Shown here in pieces: positions 1-7,089 of a DNA stretch of 35,114 bases. The position numbers and the translations under genes were made by a program. This stretch comes from Lachnoclostridium sp. An169 (lineage in GTDB: Bacteria; Bacillota; Clostridia; Lachnospirales; Lachnospiraceae), in the NCBI RefSeq assembly GCF_002160525.1, contig NZ_NFKT01000042.1, positions 1 to 35,114 on the forward strand, given 5' to 3'. The first letter of the stretch is position 1. Every line of letters begins with the position of its first letter. The notes below the pieces were generated by a model. The model worked only from the letters and a program-made list of their open reading frames with translations, had not been told where the DNA came from and made no database searches.

Positions 1-1
1 T

Positions 2-109
2 CAAGCAGCTTATCTTTTAGCAGATAACTGTCCAACTAAAAGTAGAAGGGGGATTTTCGCCCTTTCGCAACTTACAGATACACCAAAACAAATTAGCACA
101 ACAGGTTAA
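2..109 (+). CDS. 3' end of an unidentified gene (partial)
   Basis: The reading frame is open from the window edge and gives about 35 residues before a TAA stop. The tail is polar and Thr/Ser-rich and I do not recognise the family. It ends 22 bases before an imperfect inverted-repeat structure, so it could be the tail of a transposon gene. It could also be a chance open frame, since nothing upstream is visible. Confidence 0.25.
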   Translation, partial: QAAYLLADNCPTKSRRGIFALSQLTDTPKQISTTG

Positions 110-131
110 CTTATTGATATTATATGCAGGC

Positions 132-220
132 TGTCCCAATATAGAACTTTTTCAGAAAATATTCTTAATATTTAATTGATAAAACAAACCCTTTTGGGAA
201 AAATTTTTTATTCTGGGACA
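132..220. repeat. 89-bp imperfect inverted-repeat structure, MITE-like
   Basis: The left edge reads TGTCCCAATATAGAA and the right edge, on the other strand, reads TGTCCCAGAATAAAA. Both continue into A/T runs. Seven terminal bases match exactly and the following bases match partly. The interior is AT-rich and non-coding. This resembles the ends of a small IS remnant or MITE. No clear target-site duplication was seen. Confidence 0.35.
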
Positions 221-313
221 CTTTCTTGCAATTTCTACTTTTTAACACCAGACCTCCAGATGGTGATCAGATAAGGAATAAATCGGTCACATTTGCTTGA
301 ATACTAAACAAGG

Positions 314-359
314 GAGACTGACAAACTGGGACTCTTATTATCCGCAGTCTATCAGTCTC
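314..359 (-). terminator. Stem-loop downstream of the mqsA-like gene
   Basis: GAGACTGACAAACTG at 314-328 and CAGTCTATCAGTCTC at 345-359 form an inverted repeat of 15 positions with two mismatches and a 16-base loop. Read on the minus strand it is followed by a T-rich stretch, so it is a plausible terminator for the antitoxin gene. The rest of 221-455 shows no gene that I can support. Confidence 0.4.
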
Positions 360-455
360 TACATGATAGCTGTTAAAGCCATTCTGTGCCTCGCTATTTC
401 ATACCGTTCCAAAGCATTATTCCCTGACGCCAGAAACTGATCTGCTTTGCCACAT

Positions 456-686
456 TTACGCTGCCGTAGCATAATCCAGAATGTAAATCTTACTTGCTAT
501 TTTTTCAATTCCATCCAGAATATCATCGATCTTCTCTGCTGCAGACGACTTTAAAAATTCATCTCCACACTGGCTGCATTTCATACAAGGGACATTCTCA
601 ATAATCACATAGCAATCATTTAATTGTGCGAAATATGTTGTTTTTGCTTCTTCCATTTCTCCATATTTGCAGCTCATGCATTTCAT
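456..686 (-). CDS. MqsA/YgiT-type zinc-finger antitoxin
   Basis: This 76-aa protein has the YgiT/MqsA-type zinc-binding N-terminus: Cys3 and Cys6 (CMSC) pair with Cys34, Cys37 and Cys40 (CMKCSQCG). A short helical C-terminus follows. Family members are antitoxins that bind zinc, neutralise an RNase-type or DUF4258 toxin and often repress their own operon. This one lacks the C-terminal HTH domain of E. coli MqsA, as is usual for short clostridial members. Its start overlaps the stop of a short reading frame (TAATG) that looks like the end of a DUF4258 toxin, so the antitoxin appears orphaned. The family call is fairly sure; current function is not. Confidence 0.75.
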   Translation of the reverse strand: MKCMSCKYGEMEEAKTTYFAQLNDCYVIIENVPCMKCSQCGDEFLKSSAAEKIDDILDGIEKIASKIYILDYATAA

Positions 687-775
687 TATTTTCTCTCCCT
701 TCTCGTCTTTAAATCATCTTCAAATTTCAAAGTATCCGGATATTGTTCTATTAATTTATCACTTCTCCCCCGTGA
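686..775 (-). pseudogene. C-terminal remnant of a DUF4258-type toxin
   Basis: The minus-strand frame ending at 686-688 encodes a tail containing YPDTLKFEDDLKTRR. This resembles the usual C-terminus of DUF4258 proteins, the common partners of short MqsA-like antitoxins. The stop overlaps the antitoxin ATG as TAATG, which is the coupling expected of a toxin-antitoxin pair. Upstream the frame is closed by a stop within about 30 codons and has no start codon, so most of the toxin is missing. The assignment is from remembered family pattern and is moderate. Confidence 0.5.
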
Positions 776-837
776 TTATTGTAAGATCTATCTATGTACT
801 AATTATATCAATATTTTTATAATGCAACAATCCTCAC

Positions 838-1062
838 CTAAAGGAATTCCACAAATGCTGAACTGTTCTGACTATTGTCTACGATAACAAAAACCGGATA
901 GCCCGAAAGAATAATATATGGAATACATATTAGAATATCCTTTGCAAGATTCCGAAACGTATTCTGTCCCACAACCTCTACTTTCTGACAGAACTGCTTT
1001 TGTCCCGGCAGGTCTGTATCAAAACTATGTTTTCGGATTTTGACAGATATATCAAAAATCAT
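838..1062 (-). CDS. Hypothetical 74-aa protein
   Basis: This short ORF starts inside the end of the resolvase gene (ATGA overlap at 1059-1062), which suggests translational coupling. The N-terminus is polar (MIFDISVKIRKHSF) and the C-terminal half is hydrophobic, with an ILICIPYIILSGYPVFVIV stretch of about 20 residues that may be a membrane segment or a buried core. I do not recognise a family. It could be a real small gene or the truncated front of a longer one. Confidence 0.4.
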   Translation of the reverse strand: MIFDISVKIRKHSFDTDLPGQKQFCQKVEVVGQNTFRNLAKDILICIPYIILSGYPVFVIVDNSQNSSAFVEFL

Positions 1063-1697
1063 GCGCTTTTTGAATCACTCTCATACTTTCGCGCCATCCG
1101 GTAGAATGTACTGCTTGACAGTCCCATTTTTTTCATTGCCTCTACCGCTGTAATCTCATCCCGTTTCCATTGGGCATATATTTCACCAAACTCCTCCGGC
1201 TGTTTTTTTTTGGGTCTGCCCAGATGTTTTCCTTTCGCTTTTGCAGCCTCGATTCCTTCTCTTTGTCTTTTTCTGATCATAATTCTCTCTTGTTCTGCTA
1301 AACTTCCCAAAACCTCTATAAGGATATTCTCCGTCATCCGTATAAGCCACTGCTGTCCATCCGGAACCTCTATCAGTGATGTCGGAAGATCTAAAATTTT
1401 CAGCCGCACCTTCTTCTCTTGGAACCACTGCAGTTCATTCTTTATATCTTCCTTGTTTCTTGACAGCCGATCCAGAGATGTAATAACAAGCGTATCTCCT
1501 TCCCGTAAACCCAAAGCTCCCTTTAAAGCCTGATAAGCCGGACGTTCCAGATCTTTCCCACTGGACTTATCCGTCAGGATGTTCTCCTCTTCCACGTACT
1601 CTTTCAGCGCCAGAATCTGCCTGTCTAAATTCTGCTCCCTGCTGCTTACTCTTGCATAACCAAATGTTCTTCCCTGATTTTCTGTTTCCTTTTTCAT
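1059..1697 (-). CDS. Serine recombinase (resolvase/invertase family)
   Basis: This 212-aa small serine recombinase cuts and rejoins DNA through a 5'-phosphoserine intermediate. The N-terminal resolvase domain carries FGYARVSSREQNLDRQ, with Arg16 and nucleophile Ser18. It continues with a TSLDRLSRNKEDI segment bearing the conserved arginines and a long E-helix region with LAEQERIMIRKRQREGIEAA. A GKHLGRPKKK linker leads into a C-terminal helix-turn-helix (GLSSSTFYRMARKY) that binds the crossover site. Length and domain order match Tn3-type resolvases and Hin-type invertases. The start overlaps the stop of the upstream DUF5688 gene by 4 bp. No transposase, res site or invertible segment was recognised, so resolution versus inversion is undecided. 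Confidence 0.9.
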   Translation of the reverse strand: MKKETENQGRTFGYARVSSREQNLDRQILALKEYVEEENILTDKSSGKDLERPAYQALKGALGLREGDTLVITSLDRLSRNKEDIKNELQWFQEKKVRLKILDLPTSLIEVPDGQQWLIRMTENILIEVLGSLAEQERIMIRKRQREGIEAAKAKGKHLGRPKKKQPEEFGEIYAQWKRDEITAVEAMKKMGLSSSTFYRMARKYESDSKSA

Positions 1698-2596
1698 CCT
1701 GCAATTACAACCTTTCCGCTTCCCAGTTCATAATGATAGACCGAATCCGACAGCCTCTCCTCCGGTTTCACAAACAGGCGGTTCGTATCTGTCACGCACT
1801 CCTTCATCTCTTCCAGACTGACTTCAACATTATCCGGCATCAGCATAACCTCATTTACAGAACTTGGGAAGATAAATATCCCGCAGTGATGCTTTTGTCC
1901 GAGCTGTTCCAGAATATCGGTACGGAACATCCCGGATGCTCCCCTGTTGCAAAAACGGTTGGTCAGCATATATAAATTTTCCTCGCCTTCCTCCTCTTCC
2001 GGCACCTCTTCCCCCAGATACCGGAGAATCCATCTGAGGAAATCCCCTGTAGACACAACCTCAAATCTCTCTTTTCGGAAAAGCGCTTCTGCCTGCTCCC
2101 ACATCTGCTCCTCTGTAATTCCCCAGAGCGGAAGCATTGACTGCCTGACCACAAGCGATACAATGCCGCTCCCGCTTTCTTTAAATACAAGCCTGCAGTA
2201 CACTGCCAGATCGAGTATCTTCCTGTGCAGTGTGTTCTCCAGAAAACTGCTCTCCCGTTCCGCATTTACCACCTCAATCCGAAGATAATTTTTCATTCTT
2301 TCCCAGTTATGAAAGTCCCTGCTCACAGCTAACCGCTGCATCACACCGCAGTTTTCTACTATCAGGGTGGTACACCGGTCAAGGGATTTTCCACCCAGAT
2401 ACTCCGCATATAAACCGCCCAGGGAAAGTGCTGTAATGATTTCATCGTTTTCCTCCGGAATATACAAAATTTCCTGTCTTTGTTTCCCGTTTTTCCCTTC
2501 AACGAACGTCTCTCTAATCACGGCATTTTTTCCTGTTTTCTCCCGAATTTTTTCAAGGAGCTGTTCCTTAAATTCCTCATATTTTAATTTTAGCAT
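1694..2596 (-). CDS. DUF5688 family protein, copy 1
   Basis: This 300-aa soluble protein has no signal peptide or membrane segment and matches the pattern of DUF5688 proteins of unknown function, found mostly in Lachnospiraceae accessory DNA. It opens with YEEFKEQLLEKIREK and has a central HRKILDLAVYCRLVF block. The C-terminal part carries LTNRFCNRGASGMFR and PSSVNEVMLMPD. The same blocks recur in the same order in the protein encoded at 2723-3700, so the two are tandem paralogues. An AAGGAG site precedes the ATG. Its stop overlaps the resolvase start by 4 bp, so the two are probably co-translated. No catalytic motif is evident. Confidence 0.8.
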   Translation of the reverse strand: MLKLKYEEFKEQLLEKIREKTGKNAVIRETFVEGKNGKQRQEILYIPEENDEIITALSLGGLYAEYLGGKSLDRCTTLIVENCGVMQRLAVSRDFHNWERMKNYLRIEVVNAERESSFLENTLHRKILDLAVYCRLVFKESGSGIVSLVVRQSMLPLWGITEEQMWEQAEALFRKERFEVVSTGDFLRWILRYLGEEVPEEEEGEENLYMLTNRFCNRGASGMFRTDILEQLGQKHHCGIFIFPSSVNEVMLMPDNVEVSLEEMKECVTDTNRLFVKPEERLSDSVYHYELGSGKVVIAG

Positions 2597-2652
2597 TGCT
2601 TATTCTCCTTAATCTGTTTCTTCCATTTAATGGCTGTTTAATCACAGTAACG

Positions 2653-2685
2653 AAAACAGCCCACAGGTTTTCTTCCCATGGGCTG
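2653..2685 (-). terminator. Intrinsic terminator between the two DUF5688 genes
   Basis: On the minus strand CAGCCCA (2685-2679) pairs perfectly with TGGGCTG (2663-2657) around a 15-base loop and is followed by TTTT. It lies just after the stop of copy 2 and before copy 1, so the distal genes may be expressed less or from their own promoter. Confidence 0.65.
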
Positions 2686-2722
2686 CTCATTTACAATTCT
2701 TCTGTTGCTCCAGGTTAAATTT

Positions 2723-3700
2723 TCAAAGTCCCAGTGACTTCTCTGCTTCATCCGCAGAAAGCCATCCTTCCTCTCTTGCTGACTCCTCGCCTTCTTCCAG
2801 TTTGGATAAAATTATTTCAAGCTTCTTCTGTCCCCTGCGGTAATAATAAATATTCTCCGAAAGATCCCCCTCGTCCGGGTAAAACTCATTATTCTTCTTA
2901 ACCAGTGTCCGCAGAAACTCCGGTGTCTGGTTACCCCTGTCAGGAATTACGAGCACCTCATTCACAGAACTGGGCAGAACAAAGAGGTCTGCTTCTTTCT
3001 GCTCTGCGAATTTCTCCAACAGGTCAAACCGGAGCATTCCCACAGCCCCGCTGCAGCGGTACTCATTTGTGAGGATATAAGTTTCATCTTTACAGGGTGG
3101 CAGCTTTAATAATTTTTCCAGAATCTTTCCGCTGATTCCGATTGCTTCATCGATATGCCGGATCCAGAACTTTTCCTTCCGGAAACTGCTCCGGGCTGCT
3201 TCCCACAGCTCCTCTTCCCCGACTCCCAGATAGTGGAGCATGCTCTTCTTAACCGCTGTACTTGCCGTGCCATTTTCATTTTCTGCCAGAATAACCCTGC
3301 AGTATACAGCCAGATCCAGGTATCTCTTATGTGGAATATTTTCCAACTCAGCTTGATTTCTTTTCAAATTAGCGACCCTTACCACAATTCTCGGCTTTAC
3401 CACTTCCCAACTTTCAAAATACTGTTCCATATGCAGATCCATCATGGAGTGGTACAGCCCGGTCACGAATCCGACACAGGCAGAAAAATCTCCGCACATA
3501 CAGTACTGTTCATAAAGGCTTTCCACATAAACAAGCGGTTTCAGACCTCCGGTATTTCCGTGAATTCCTATGGTTTCTTTCAGAATCCCGTTATTCTTAT
3601 TCACGGGAATAACCTCAGCTTCTCCATCTTCTCCCAACCTCTCACTGACCTGCCGGAGCAGTTCCTTTTTAAATTCTTCATATTCCATTACCGTTTTCAT
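2723..3700 (-). CDS. DUF5688 family protein, copy 2
   Basis: This 325-aa soluble protein is the upstream paralogue of the 1694-2596 product. Shared blocks, in order, are YEEFKKELLRQVSER, a Val/Ile-rich segment, HKRYLDLAVYCRVIL, SFRKEKF, LTNEYRCSGAVGMLRFD and PSSVNEVLVIPD. It has about 25 extra, acidic residues at the C-terminus. The function of DUF5688 is unknown, and nothing here points to catalysis. It is preceded by an AAAGGGG site, sits 21 bases after the DUF6809-like gene in the same orientation, and is followed by an intrinsic terminator. Keeping two diverged copies side by side suggests old duplication with divergence rather than a recent copy. Confidence 0.8.
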   Translation of the reverse strand: MKTVMEYEEFKKELLRQVSERLGEDGEAEVIPVNKNNGILKETIGIHGNTGGLKPLVYVESLYEQYCMCGDFSACVGFVTGLYHSMMDLHMEQYFESWEVVKPRIVVRVANLKRNQAELENIPHKRYLDLAVYCRVILAENENGTASTAVKKSMLHYLGVGEEELWEAARSSFRKEKFWIRHIDEAIGISGKILEKLLKLPPCKDETYILTNEYRCSGAVGMLRFDLLEKFAEQKEADLFVLPSSVNEVLVIPDRGNQTPEFLRTLVKKNNEFYPDEGDLSENIYYYRRGQKKLEIILSKLEEGEESAREEGWLSADEAEKSLGL

Positions 3701-3721
3701 CGTGTATTTCCCCTTTCTTCT

Positions 3722-3955
3722 TTATCCCAGTGCTTCCGACAGAAGCCGGATGCAGAACCGGAAACCGTTTACAAATCCCTGCTCCTGACCAATGATAACG
3801 GCATTGCACAGCAACAGCTCCAGTCTCTCCTTATCCAGTTCCTCTATGGGTGTTCCTATGAGTGCGGATAACCGGTCGCTCATAACCGAATCATCCGCTC
3901 CTGTTTCTTCCTGCATTTTAGCGTAGACTTGTTTATATATTTTTTCAATCAGCAT
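3722..3955 (-). CDS. DUF6809-like small protein
   Basis: This 77-aa protein is mostly helical and contains the ending EQGFVNGFRFCIRLLSEAL, a pattern typical of the small DUF6809 proteins found in clostridial mobile elements: a Phe-x-x-Gly-Phe motif near the C-terminus followed by an amphipathic helix. Function is unknown. A strong TAGGAGGAATT site precedes the ATG. It lies between recT and the DUF5688 pair in one minus-strand transcription block. A related but distinct protein is encoded at 10395-10616. Confidence 0.65.
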   Translation of the reverse strand: MLIEKIYKQVYAKMQEETGADDSVMSDRLSALIGTPIEELDKERLELLLCNAVIIGQEQGFVNGFRFCIRLLSEALG

Positions 3956-3986
3956 AATTCCTCCTAAAACTTTTTACCCGTTCCAT

Positions 3987-4802
3987 TCATGCACTCTGCT
4001 CTGTATAGTCAGCGTCAAAGATATTCTCTCCCTGTATGTCTGACATTTCCTCTCCGATTTCATTCTTAATCGTTTCATCCGCAGATAAAGCCCTTCTGAA
4101 ATCAGCCCTAACCGGGGCATACTTGAGAGCCTGCTTAATCACGGTCTTTTTCGCCATGGCTTCATAGTTGGTTTTCCACGGACTGAAGGAAGAATCAAAA
4201 GATTTCGAATATTCCTTCGCGTATGCATCCACAGCCTCCTTACTCATCACTTCAAAACCGAACCCACCGTTTACAAGCTTAAAGAGACCATAGAAAAGCC
4301 GGATCTCTCCGCGGTCTGTAAGCGCCGGTCTGTGCTCCAGTTTCGGATTCAGACCAAGTTCATATTCGAATTCATCATTCTCATAGACCGTCTGTGCCGA
4401 AACGATCTGCATCTGGGGATTCCGGTATGCCAGATCGATCAGCCCTTTATAACCGATCTGGAACTGGCACTCCATAACTTGCTTATTGTTATACGGGATA
4501 AGGTAAGCCTGACCCAACGGTGTGTTCGGCTCCAGACCGAGCTGTGCCGCATTCATCAGCGCAGCAAGGAAACTCATCTGGGTACATTCCTGCAGTTTCG
4601 GAGTTGTATTCAATGCTGATAATGCCATCCTCGTGAATCGCTCCGGTGTAATGACTTCCGGCAGAGCTTTCTTAATCTCCGGTGTCATTGCTTTTATCAG
4701 GTCTGCAATGCTCATGGACTTCTTCAACTTTGTTTCTCCTGCCGTGGTTTCTGCTTTTTTGGCAAGTTCCTCTTTTACACTGTTTGTGGCTCTTGGCGCC
4801 AT
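3987..4802 (-). CDS. recT: RecT family single-strand annealing recombinase
   Basis: This 271-aa protein matches RecT/Redbeta-type annealases, which pair complementary single strands in phage and plasmid recombination. Family features are the SLAALMNAAQLGLEPNTPLGQAYLIPY-type segment (about residues 83-108), a CQFQIGYKGLIDLAYRN block and a KKTVIKQALKYAP block near residue 220. The N-terminus is low-complexity and basic/acidic, and the C-terminal tail is acidic, as in most members. GGAGG lies 8 bases before the ATG. The exonuclease gene lies immediately upstream in the operon, giving the usual exonuclease-plus-annealase pair. No SSB gene or phage structural gene is near. Confidence 0.93.
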   Translation of the reverse strand: MAPRATNSVKEELAKKAETTAGETKLKKSMSIADLIKAMTPEIKKALPEVITPERFTRMALSALNTTPKLQECTQMSFLAALMNAAQLGLEPNTPLGQAYLIPYNNKQVMECQFQIGYKGLIDLAYRNPQMQIVSAQTVYENDEFEYELGLNPKLEHRPALTDRGEIRLFYGLFKLVNGGFGFEVMSKEAVDAYAKEYSKSFDSSFSPWKTNYEAMAKKTVIKQALKYAPVRADFRRALSADETIKNEIGEEMSDIQGENIFDADYTEQSA

Positions 4803-4884
4803 AATCTAATCCTCCTTCAATAGAATCCTTAAAATCCAGTATAATAATCTCTCCCTGTGCTTCATGCCTGTCTCCATCCGGATG

Positions 4885-5811
4885 CTATGCCGCCCTGACA
4901 GTGAATCTCCGGCTTACCGTTTCCCGGCGGTACTTCCTGTAGATCTCCGGATTTTCTTCCTTTAAGCGCTTTTCGTCCAGACTGCTCCTGCTTACGTTCT
5001 TCCAGGAAACACGGAAATGTTCATTCTCCGCTGTTTCCGCATCCCCAAGATATATTTTCAGTTCCTGGTCGATTTGTTTCTTTTCTGTCTCCATCCGCTC
5101 CATAATCCCCACAAGCTCCTGTCTGCGACGGAGTTTATCGTCAAATCCGGTAAGCGGTATGCTCCTTCCGCCTGTCTCCGGGAAATATTCCGCAATGACC
5201 TGCTCCGCTGTTTTCGAGCCGTCCGGATCCGGCATAATTCCGGCTTTGACGTGATTTTCCCAGAAACTCTTTTCAATCCGGATCAGGTTGTCGATAATCT
5301 GCTCGTCCCGCTCAATCCGGTAATACTTGAACTCCTTCCCATAGATCAGGACGGCAATGTACCAGGCATCCGCATGACACACGGACATATAATGGTAGCA
5401 CTGAATCTGGTAGGAAAGCGGAATCCTGCCATCCTGCCATTTGTCTGCCATGTAGGGGCTTGCCGTCTTGCACTCAAGACCGGCATTTTCCCCCGTAACC
5501 ATCCGGTCAACATCCGCCAACATAAATGGATTTGCCTCATCGTAGAACATGGCATTTGCCCGCCTGACCTTTTTCCCGGTTGCCTCTGTAAACCTTCCTG
5601 CCACATAAGCCTCAAATTCCCTGCCCTGACGCATGGCTTCATTGTCGATCTCTTCAGTCTCTCCGGAAGTCTTATCGTAATATACCTGGATTGCGGTGCG
5701 GTACGGGTTAAACCCGCACACCGCACCTGCATCAGAGCCTCCGATTCCCTGTTTCCGGTATTTCAGCCATTCCTTCCTGTCCAGATTCAGCGTGGATACT
5801 AATTTTTTCAT
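4885..5811 (-). CDS. YqaJ-type viral recombinase / RecE-like exonuclease
   Basis: This 308-aa protein belongs to the YqaJ/lambda-exonuclease branch of PD-(D/E)XK nucleases. These degrade one strand of duplex ends so that RecT can load. The N-terminus has WLKYRKQGIGGSDAGAVCG, the usual family opening. The catalytic core is visible as EFEAYVAGRF, then MLADVDRM (metal-binding Asp), then GLECKTAS (Glu-x-Lys), then a QIQCYHYM block that supplies the conserved Gln and Tyr. The C-terminal 60 residues are charged and helical. It precedes recT by 82 bases in the same orientation. Length and motif order are normal, so it should be active. Confidence 0.9.
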   Translation of the reverse strand: MKKLVSTLNLDRKEWLKYRKQGIGGSDAGAVCGFNPYRTAIQVYYDKTSGETEEIDNEAMRQGREFEAYVAGRFTEATGKKVRRANAMFYDEANPFMLADVDRMVTGENAGLECKTASPYMADKWQDGRIPLSYQIQCYHYMSVCHADAWYIAVLIYGKEFKYYRIERDEQIIDNLIRIEKSFWENHVKAGIMPDPDGSKTAEQVIAEYFPETGGRSIPLTGFDDKLRRRQELVGIMERMETEKKQIDQELKIYLGDAETAENEHFRVSWKNVSRSSLDEKRLKEENPEIYRKYRRETVSRRFTVRAA

Positions 5812-5865
5812 GGTTCTGTTCCTCCTCTCCTTTCTTCTTTCTTCATTCTGTAATCCATTCCTTTT

Positions 5866-6798
5866 CTATGCGGCAGATACAAGCTGATAAGCCTTATCGA
5901 TCAACGGATTTCCTTCCACTGTCCTCGCAAACAGGTTTTCCCTGTAATTTACCGTTTTCCTCAGGGGCTTGGCGTGGGTGGCAAAATCTGAGACTGCATT
6001 TATGAAGCGGTAGGCATTCTTTCCGGTGTCCTGCAGATCCGGGGCTTCAAAATACCGGAGCTTCATATCCTCCTGCAGACGCTTCATGTTCCTGATCTGC
6101 TGCGGGGTAGATCCGTCCTCAACGGGCAGGAGAATTTCTATATACTCCTTCACCTGCTGATCCGTCAGCTTTTTCATGCGGAGGGCTTCAAACTCCCTGC
6201 CCAGTTCATCCATATATTTCTCCGCCCGGAAAAGCGTGTTCCTGGCTTCCTGCATCTTTGCCTGGATGTCCCCGGTATGGATCATAGACCAGGAGCGTTT
6301 CGCCGTATTCAAAGCCAGGTTGAGCGTATTATTACACACTACCCGGATCGGCGTAAGGGCAACCTTGATGGAGCTGGAGCCGTCATGGGTGTTGGAGAAC
6401 AGCAGATAGGGGCTGATCCGCTCCCCGGAGATGATATATTCATGGGGCATACGCGCCAACAGCCATACCTTCCGTCCTCCCTGTAGGCTTCCTGCCGTCT
6501 CATAACGCACACCCTGACCGAGCAGTTCATCTGTAAAGGCAAACGCCTCCCGGTTCTGGATCACCTTATAGCGGTCTGTCACCACACCCAAAACACTGCG
6601 GTCAGAATCCCGGATATTTGCTTTATACCCGGAAATCGGCTCCCCGGTGTCGGTATAGATCGGTTCCTGGACGACATTCCAGTCCAGACCCGCCACAATC
6701 AGCGCTTTCCGGGAATCCGGAGCTTCCATCACTTTTGTTCCCAGTCCATGCCACGGGGTTTCTCTTACATAAAACATAGTTTCTACATTTGCTGCCAT
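5866..6798 (-). CDS. DUF932 (phage/plasmid-like) protein
   Basis: This 310-aa protein shows the DUF932 signature: a PWHGLGTKV motif close to the N-terminus, VVTDRYKVIQNREAFAF around residue 75, and VALTPIRVVCNNTLNLA near the middle. Family members occur on plasmids, phages and integrative elements beside recombination genes. Their biochemical role is not established. GGAGGA precedes the ATG at a normal distance. It lies upstream of the exonuclease-recT pair, a frequent arrangement in clostridial elements, and is probably co-transcribed with them. Confidence 0.88.
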   Translation of the reverse strand: MAANVETMFYVRETPWHGLGTKVMEAPDSRKALIVAGLDWNVVQEPIYTDTGEPISGYKANIRDSDRSVLGVVTDRYKVIQNREAFAFTDELLGQGVRYETAGSLQGGRKVWLLARMPHEYIISGERISPYLLFSNTHDGSSSIKVALTPIRVVCNNTLNLALNTAKRSWSMIHTGDIQAKMQEARNTLFRAEKYMDELGREFEALRMKKLTDQQVKEYIEILLPVEDGSTPQQIRNMKRLQEDMKLRYFEAPDLQDTGKNAYRFINAVSDFATHAKPLRKTVNYRENLFARTVEGNPLIDKAYQLVSAA

Positions 6799-6866
6799 TG
6801 TTTCCTTCCTCCTTCGATTATTTACTTTCAGATTTGTTCTTTTTTCCTTGTGTTTCTTTTCTGGTT

Positions 6867-6887
6867 TTCCGGTTTATGGCACCGGAA
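6867..6887. repeat. Short perfect hairpin upstream of the DUF932 gene
   Basis: TTCCGGT and ACCGGAA pair perfectly around a 7-base loop. It lies between the 25-aa ORF and the DUF932 gene. A T-run follows on the plus strand only, so on the minus strand it may be a processing or regulatory hairpin rather than a terminator. Confidence 0.4.
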
Positions 6888-6905
6888 TTTTACTGTGTTC
6901 CCGTC

Positions 6906-6983
6906 CTAATCGTCATCGCTGATAATCTTGTACACGGTCACTGCACAGGCAAGCACAGCGATCAGGATTCTGCCTGCATCCAT
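6906..6983 (-). CDS. 25-aa single-span membrane microprotein
   Basis: ATG at 6983 is preceded by a GGGAGGA site at 7-bp spacing. The peptide begins MDAGRILIAVLACAVTV, a hydrophobic segment of about 15 residues, then YKIISDDD and a TAG stop. A short hydrophobic span with charged ends fits a small membrane peptide or holin-like microprotein of a mobile element. It is the first gene of the minus-strand recT block, just after the terminator at 7003-7036. No family is recognised. Confidence 0.5.
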   Translation of the reverse strand: MDAGRILIAVLACAVTVYKIISDDD

Positions 6984-7002
6984 TGGATTCCTCCCTTCTG
7001 TA

Positions 7003-7036
7003 AAAGAAAAAAGGTGAAGCCCCGAAAGGCTTCACC
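7003..7036 (-). terminator. Strong intrinsic terminator ending the zinc-ribbon operon
   Basis: On the minus strand GGTGAAGCC and GGCTTCACC form a perfect 9-bp stem (7013-7021 with 7028-7036) around a 6-base loop, followed by TTTTTTCTTTT. It isolates the membrane-protein cassette from the recT block. Confidence 0.9.
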
Positions 7037-7089
7037 GCATGGTATTGCTTCATGGATATAATATGTAATTGAATTTCAGATATTTACTA

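Noticed and set aside
1059..1697. Invertible promoter or DNA switch next to the serine recombinase
   Set aside because: No matching inverted crossover sites were found on either side of the gene.
5017..5802. 261-aa plus-strand open frame opposite the YqaJ exonuclease
   Set aside because: It is a shadow of a gene with intact nuclease motifs.
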